A DNA stretch of 9,730 nucleotides from Dethiothermospora halolimnae (lineage in GTDB: Bacteria; Bacillota; Clostridia; Tissierellales; VENL01): NCBI RefSeq assembly GCF_037577855.1, contig NZ_JBAKFX010000087.1, positions 1 through 9,730 of the forward strand, given 5' to 3'. The notes beneath the pieces are model-generated. The model was not told where the DNA came from and searched no databases. It was given only the letters and a program-made list of their open reading frames with translations. A program made the position numbers and the translations under genes. This document shows, piece after piece, positions 6,553-9,730 of this stretch. The stretch's first letter is position 1. Each line of letters starts with the position of its first letter.

Positions 6553-6578
6553 AAAAGTCGGCAAAGCCGACTTTTTTT
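6551..6578. terminator. bidirectional terminator between nfo and the lipoprotein gene
   Basis: AAAAAAGTCGGC and GCCGACTTTTTT form a 12-bp perfect stem around an AAA loop. Both strands end in a T-run. It overlaps the nfo stop codon (6550-6552) on one side and the lipoprotein stop codon (6579-6577) on the other, a very compact convergent arrangement. Confidence 0.93.
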
Positions 6579-7836
6579 ATTGAAGCATGTTATTTTGATA
6601 TTGAGGTTGTGGCATCATAAGGTCGAATTGACTAAAAGAGTTTTCATCAGTTAACTCAGGCAACTTAATTTCAATATCCCCGTTTATATTAGTTATATTA
6701 CTATTATATTCTATGTCTAGGTTTAAAGTTGGTAATTGTTCATCTGTAGTACCTATATTGTTTTCTAACTTGTTAAAAGTTTCTTCAAGTTTATCCATAT
6801 CTATTACAATATCCATTGTACCAGATTGAGATACTACATAACCATCTTTGTTAACGTGGAAATTCATAACTATCCCTTCATCTCCAACAAATTGAATATC
6901 TTCTATTTTATCCATGAAACTATTAAACTTATCTTTTAGCATTGCTACATCAAAGGAGTTAAGCATTTGATTTATCTCCTCATCCATTTCTTCTTTAGTC
7001 ATGTTCTCACTATCTAAGTTGTAAACCATATCCTTTATCATATTTAAATAATCTTTTATACTATCTTTAAGGTCTTCTTTATCTAGAATATAGTTTACAG
7101 AATATCTTAAATATTCTTTAGCAGTTTTATCATCAAGTTTTAGTTCATATACACTAACCTTTTCTTCATTAACTTTTTCTTTACCTTTATATGTAACTAA
7201 TTTTTTGTCAAAATCAAAATCTTTTTCATAGTCCTCCAATAGTTCCAATGATGACTGTTGGAATTTAGTCATAAAGTTTTGCATAAATTCTTTCATGAAT
7301 TCTTCGGTTTTTTCCATCGTTTCAGCATCTTGACCATCTAACATTTTATCATAATCAGAGTAGTCATATACCATATATTTCTTTCCCATTAACTCAGGAT
7401 TAACTTGAGCTAAAGTGCCAGATAATATTCCTGGAACTTCCATAACTTGTAACATTTTAAAGTTATCTCCCGACCAGTCATAGTCATGCCAAAGATTTAA
7501 CTTAACACCAAGTCCACCTAAAGTATAGTCTAAAGTAGATTCTGCTTTAAATTTTGTTAGGTCTTCGTTTTGAACCACTTTTTGATTAATATTGGCTTCA
7601 ATGTTCTTAAGCATGTTTAAAACCATCGCCATATTTTGAGCCTCTTGTGATGGTAGCTGTAGATTATCAAAAGAAACATCTAACTTAACACTAGCATTTG
7701 TTTCATAAGATTTCATAGAGCTAGTTTTTTTGATAGCATCCATTAAATCTTCATTCCCGGCTGTACATCCAGTGAAAGTGATTATGGCTAAAGTGACAAC
7801 TAACATTACTGCAATAAACTTCTTGTTCTTTTTCAT
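6577..7836 (-). CDS. putative lipoprotein of unknown function
   Basis: A 419-residue exported lipoprotein. MKKNKK is followed by a hydrophobic stretch (7-20) and the lipobox F-T-G-Cys24, so the mature protein should be lipid-anchored on the outer face of the cytoplasmic membrane. The mature part is acidic and rich in Met, Asp, Glu and Lys. It opens with LMDAIKKTSSMKSYETNASVK (31-51), and near the C-terminus has beta-prone text including LDIEYNSNITNINGDIEIKLP. This layout resembles DUF6612/LolA-like clostridial lipoproteins, but I cannot confirm the family and assign no function. A central stretch (roughly 150-290) is highly charged and probably helical. The start is ATG 7836, 7 bases after GGGAGG; the in-frame TTG at 7851 precedes that site. 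It has its own promoter at 7884-7912 and no operon partner. Confidence 0.85.
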   Translation of the reverse strand: MKKNKKFIAVMLVVTLAIITFTGCTAGNEDLMDAIKKTSSMKSYETNASVKLDVSFDNLQLPSQEAQNMAMVLNMLKNIEANINQKVVQNEDLTKFKAESTLDYTLGGLGVKLNLWHDYDWSGDNFKMLQVMEVPGILSGTLAQVNPELMGKKYMVYDYSDYDKMLDGQDAETMEKTEEFMKEFMQNFMTKFQQSSLELLEDYEKDFDFDKKLVTYKGKEKVNEEKVSVYELKLDDKTAKEYLRYSVNYILDKEDLKDSIKDYLNMIKDMVYNLDSENMTKEEMDEEINQMLNSFDVAMLKDKFNSFMDKIEDIQFVGDEGIVMNFHVNKDGYVVSQSGTMDIVIDMDKLEETFNKLENNIGTTDEQLPTLNLDIEYNSNITNINGDIEIKLPELTDENSFSQFDLMMPQPQYQNNMLQ

Positions 7837-7883
7837 ATGGATACCTCCCAATTTTAAAAGTATTATATAGTTTGATTTACTAT

Positions 7884-7912
7884 ATTATATTATAGATATA
7901 CCAATTACACAA
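7884..7912 (-). promoter_or_regulatory. sigma-A-type promoter of the lipoprotein gene
   Basis: On the minus strand TTGTGT (7912-7907) and TATAAT (7889-7884) are separated by exactly 17 bases. The predicted start near 7877 leaves a leader of about 40 bases before ATG 7836. Overlapping TATAAT-like hexamers nearby make the exact -10 box uncertain. Confidence 0.55.
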
Positions 7913-8049
7913 TCACTTATTAGCACAAAGTGAAAATATGTACAAGTATATTAGAAAATTTATGATTGAATAATCTAAATGATGGGAATGATTTAAAATA
8001 TAATAAAAATTTAATAAATGTTATCAATGTGGGAAAAAAGAAAGAAATA

Positions 8050-8058
8050 TGTTATACT
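8050..8058 (+). promoter_or_regulatory. candidate extended -10 promoter element of kbl
   Basis: TGTTATACT is an extended -10 (TG-n-TATACT) about 76 bases upstream of the kbl start codon. No good -35 box is found 16-18 bases before it, which extended -10 promoters can tolerate. The resulting leader of about 70 bases is too short for a glycine riboswitch and shows no strong hairpin. Confidence 0.4.
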
Positions 8059-8115
8059 TATATTGTTAAATACTTAATAATCCTATATTGTAAAGACAAA
8101 TAGATTATCAATATT

Positions 8116-8124
8116 AAAGGAGGT
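8116..8124 (+). promoter_or_regulatory. strong ribosome binding site of kbl
   Basis: AAAGGAGGT is complementary to the 16S rRNA 3' end over nine bases, about 10 bases before ATG 8135. This is the strongest Shine-Dalgarno in the window and suggests high expression. Confidence 0.8.
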
Positions 8125-8134
8125 ACATATAGTT

Positions 8135-9316
8135 ATGAGTACTAATCATGATTTCTTAGAGAGTAAGATTGAAGGATTAAAGGAGCAAGGTGTTTACAGA
8201 AAGTTACCAGTTTTAGAAGGAGCAAATGAAGCAGAGATAATGTTAGATGGTCAAAAGGTTATAAACTTATCATCAAATAACTACCTAGGATTTGCAAACC
8301 ATCCAAGACTTAAAAAAGCGGCTATAGAGGCTGTGGAGAAGTATGGAGTTGGAGCAGGCGCTGTTAGAACTATAGTAGGTAATATGGATATACATGAAGA
8401 ACTAGAAGATGTTCTTGCAAAGTTTAAAAGAGAAGAAGCAGTTATGGTATTTCAATCGGGATTTAACTGTAATGCAGGTACTATACAAGCAATAACAGAA
8501 AAAGGTGACTTAATCATATCTGATGAATTAAATCATGCTAGTATCATTGATGGAGTTAAATTAAGTAAAGCTGATAAAGCTATATTTAAGCATTCAGATA
8601 TGGAGGATCTAGAAAGGGTGCTTAAAGAAAAGAGAGACCAGTATAATAAATGTCTAATTATAACTGATGGTGTATTTAGTATGGATGGAGATATAGCTAA
8701 GTTACCAGAAATAGTTGAGTTGGCAGAAAAATATAATTGTATGACATATGTTGATGATGCCCATGGATCTGGAGTATTAGGAGAAAGCGGTAGGGGTACT
8801 GTTGACCATTTTAACCTACATGGTAAAGTGGACTTCTCAATAGGCACACTATCTAAGGCTATTGGAGTTATAGGAGGATATGTGGCTACAAGTAAAGCTG
8901 GTCAAGAATGGTTAAACCATAGAGGAAGACCAATACTATTCAGTACATCATTACCACCAGCAGCAGTTGGAGCTATAATAGAGGCTGTAAATATGTTAAT
9001 GGAAACAACAGAGTTTACTGATAAATTATGGAGCAATGCTAAATACTTTAAAGAAAAGCTTGGTAAACTTGGTTTTGATACTGGACACAGTGAGACACCA
9101 ATAACACCTGTTATAATAGGTGATGAAGCTAAGACAATGGAGTTTAGTAAGGCCCTTAAGGAAAACGGTGTCTTTGTATCGGCAATAGTGTTCCCAACAG
9201 TACCAAAGGGAACTGGAAGGGTAAGATGCATGATAACAGCAGGACATACAGAGGAACAATTAGATAGAGCAGTAGCGGTGTTTGAAAAGGTTGGAAAAGA
9301 GATGGGAATAATATAA
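8135..9316 (+). CDS. kbl: glycine C-acetyltransferase (2-amino-3-ketobutyrate CoA ligase)
   Basis: A 393-residue PLP enzyme of the alpha-oxoamine synthase family. Kbl interconverts 2-amino-3-oxobutyrate plus CoA and glycine plus acetyl-CoA, the second step of threonine breakdown via threonine dehydrogenase. Visible marks are INLSSNNYLGF near 43, the Gly/Ala-rich GVGAGAVRTIVGN near 71, the ring-stacking His134 in DELNHASIIDG, VDDAHGSGVLG with Asp207 and His210, the PLP lysine Lys241 in GTLSKAIGVIGGY, and RPILFSTSLPP near 265. Length and motifs fit Kbl. The closest alternative is 8-amino-7-oxononanoate synthase (BioF) of biotin synthesis, which has the same fold and motifs. Neither tdh nor biotin genes are in the window, so context does not decide. 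It has a strong ribosome binding site, a candidate promoter and its own terminator, so it is likely monocistronic. Confidence 0.9.
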   Translation: MSTNHDFLESKIEGLKEQGVYRKLPVLEGANEAEIMLDGQKVINLSSNNYLGFANHPRLKKAAIEAVEKYGVGAGAVRTIVGNMDIHEELEDVLAKFKREEAVMVFQSGFNCNAGTIQAITEKGDLIISDELNHASIIDGVKLSKADKAIFKHSDMEDLERVLKEKRDQYNKCLIITDGVFSMDGDIAKLPEIVELAEKYNCMTYVDDAHGSGVLGESGRGTVDHFNLHGKVDFSIGTLSKAIGVIGGYVATSKAGQEWLNHRGRPILFSTSLPPAAVGAIIEAVNMLMETTEFTDKLWSNAKYFKEKLGKLGFDTGHSETPITPVIIGDEAKTMEFSKALKENGVFVSAIVFPTVPKGTGRVRCMITAGHTEEQLDRAVAVFEKVGKEMGII

Positions 9317-9346
9317 TTAAAAAGGGCGCCTAGGCGCCCTTTTTAA
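9317..9346. terminator. 30-bp perfect palindromic terminator of kbl
   Basis: Two 15-base arms around 9331/9332 are perfectly complementary. The stem AAAAAGGGCGCC/GGCGCCCTTTTT starts directly after the kbl stop codon (9314-9316). The seven G-C pairs and the T5 run make it a strong terminator, and it is symmetrical on the other strand. Confidence 0.93.
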
Positions 9347-9350
9347 GTTA

Positions 9351-9385
9351 CAGTTGAGAATTGACAATAGACAATTGACAGTTAA
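9351..9385. repeat. five tandem 7-bp repeats
   Basis: Five consecutive heptamers fit the consensus CAATTGA: CAGTTGA (9351), GAATTGA (9358), CAATAGA (9365), CAATTGA (9372), CAGTTAA (9379). Each differs from the consensus at no more than two positions. The run starts four bases after the kbl terminator. Such degenerate heptamer runs are seen in intergenic DNA of some bacteria, and no function is known. Confidence 0.75.
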
Positions 9386-9433
9386 GGTACAAATCGGCTA
9401 AAGCTGACTTAGATATATTTCTTAATAAGCTGT

Positions 9434-9448
9434 GGGATTGCGAATCCC
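9434..9448. repeat. hairpin preceding the 26-bp repeats
   Basis: GGGATT (9434-9439) and AATCCC (9443-9448) form a 6-bp perfect stem with a GCG loop. It abuts the first 26-bp repeat and has no T-run, so it is not a terminator. Confidence 0.55.
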
Positions 9449-9450
9449 CC

Positions 9451-9528
9451 AGCAACTGAACTCTTACGACTATCCCAGCAACTGAATTCTTGCTAATCTC
9501 CTAGCAACTGAACTTTACTATTATATAC
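9451..9528. repeat. three tandem copies of a 26-bp repeat
   Basis: AGCAACTGAA occurs at 9451, 9477 and 9503, an exact 26-base period. Each copy continues with YTYTT-like sequence, and each core is preceded by CCC or CCT. The first half of the unit (about 15 bases) is well kept, and the second half diverges. With only three units, no nearby cas genes and no unique-spacer pattern, it is not a CRISPR array. Confidence 0.8.
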
Positions 9529-9545
9529 TGTCTGTATTTAAAATC

Positions 9546-9565
9546 GTCTTGAATATATTCAGGAC
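9546..9565. repeat. 20-bp near-perfect palindrome
   Basis: GTCTTGAATA (9546-9555) pairs with TATTCAGGAC (9556-9565) with only one G-T mismatch. It sits alone between the 26-bp repeats and the putative insertion-sequence end. It may be an operator-like site or a repeat copy. Confidence 0.55.
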
Positions 9566-9633
9566 TTACATAGAGAAACATATAACTTACTATAAGCAAT
9601 AAAAAAGGGGCTGTCGGGAAATAGACAGTTAAT

Positions 9634-9671
9634 AAAAAATAGTATAATGGATATCCATTATATTATTTTTT
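9634..9671. repeat. 38-bp palindrome inside the putative IS end
   Basis: The 19-base arms meet at 9652/9653 (core TATAATGGAT/ATCCATTATA), with a single G-T pair at 9642-9663 and A/T runs at the ends. It can form a hairpin followed by a T-tract on either strand, and could block read-through transcription into or out of the element. Confidence 0.75.
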
Positions 9672-9679
9672 TATGCAAA

Positions 9680-9712
9680 AAAGAAAAAAAGGAAGGTTAA
9701 AAATAACCTTCC
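9680..9712 (-). terminator. intrinsic terminator for a minus-strand gene beyond the right edge
   Basis: GGAAGGTTA (9691-9699) and TAACCTTCC (9704-9712) form a 9-bp perfect stem with an AAAA loop. On the minus strand it is followed by TTTTTTTCTTTTTT (9690-9677), a strong T-run. The plus strand has none. It implies a minus-strand gene ending to the right of base 9730. Confidence 0.8.
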
Positions 9713-9730
9713 CATTTCCGTTATATAATA

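Larger units (their letters stand above)
9347..9606. other. gene-free repeat-rich intergenic region
   Basis: No credible gene is present between the kbl terminator and the putative insertion-sequence end. In order it holds the heptamer run (9351-9385), a degenerate hairpin TCGGCT/AGCTGA (about 9392-9405) that resembles a decayed terminator stem, a GGGATT/AATCCC hairpin (9434-9448), the 26-bp triplicate repeat (9451-9528), and a 20-bp near-palindrome (9546-9565). The 9421-9540 part has locally more C and G than the rest of the intergenic DNA. Confidence 0.7.
9607..9730 (-). mobile_element. putative insertion sequence terminus (IS1182-like)
   Basis: GGGGCTGTCGGGAAAT at 9607-9622 resembles the terminal inverted repeats I associate with IS1182-family elements, from memory and not verified. 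Inside it are a large palindrome (9634-9671) and then a hairpin with a T-run on the minus strand (9680-9712). This fits the 3' side of an element whose transposase would lie beyond the right edge on the minus strand. No coding sequence is visible in the 124 bases available. The other terminus and the target-site duplication are outside the window, so this could also be a short non-autonomous element. Confidence 0.45.

Noticed and set aside
8059..8134. Riboswitch (for example glycine) in the kbl leader
   Set aside because: The leader is about 70 bases, AT-rich, and shows no conserved hairpins or terminator.
8533..9259. Three minus-strand open frames inside kbl
   Set aside because: They are shadows of a complete, motif-rich PLP enzyme gene and carry no recognisable domain.
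9434..9528. Possible CRISPR array
   Set aside because: The period is 26 bases in all, with a conserved core of only about 10-15 bases. That leaves no room for normal spacers, there are only three units, and no cas genes are present.

Overview
The window is AT-rich DNA from an anaerobic, spore-forming Clostridia-type Firmicute. This follows from purine-rich ribosome binding sites, frequent TTG/GTG starts, a GerMN-domain sporulation/germination protein, and RodA, endonuclease IV and Kbl homologues of low-GC Gram-positive type. No genus can be fixed from this stretch alone. It reads as a chromosomal backbone segment of small, mostly single-gene transcription units separated by palindromic terminators. 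A mobile-element remnant sits at each edge.

Left edge (1-281): the 3' end of a group II intron, with domains V and VI and the bulged branch-point A visible, and the predicted splice junction after base 126. A short AT-rich leader then precedes glsA.

282-1814: glutaminase (glsA) and a Nudix hydrolase in the same direction, closed by a perfect 48-bp palindrome that can terminate both strands. 1815-2800: a small DUF2892/YgaP-like membrane protein on the minus strand, divergent from a secreted or membrane-anchored GerMN-domain protein.

2798-5498 (minus strand): a RodA-type SEDS glycan polymerase and, upstream of it, a SufS-like class V aminotransferase (cysteine desulfurase family). rodA has its own promoter, with a 19-bp palindrome centred on the predicted transcription start. 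5725-6578: endonuclease IV (nfo) on the plus strand, meeting a convergent lipoprotein gene (6577-7836, minus) at a shared bidirectional terminator. 8135-9316: glycine C-acetyltransferase/AONS-family enzyme (probably kbl), ending in a 30-bp perfect palindromic terminator.

Right edge (9347-9730): no gene. It holds a run of 7-bp repeats, a hairpin followed by three copies of a 26-bp tandem repeat, a 20-bp near-palindrome, and what looks like the terminus of an insertion sequence whose gene would lie beyond the edge on the minus strand.

The genes do not form one pathway. They cover nitrogen/amino-acid metabolism (glsA, kbl), DNA repair and nucleotide housekeeping (nfo, Nudix), cell envelope (rodA, lipoprotein) and sporulation (GerMN). 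No defence system, CRISPR array, toxin-antitoxin pair or novel multi-gene system is evident. The most unusual material is non-coding: the rodA start-site palindrome and the repeat cluster at 9351-9565.
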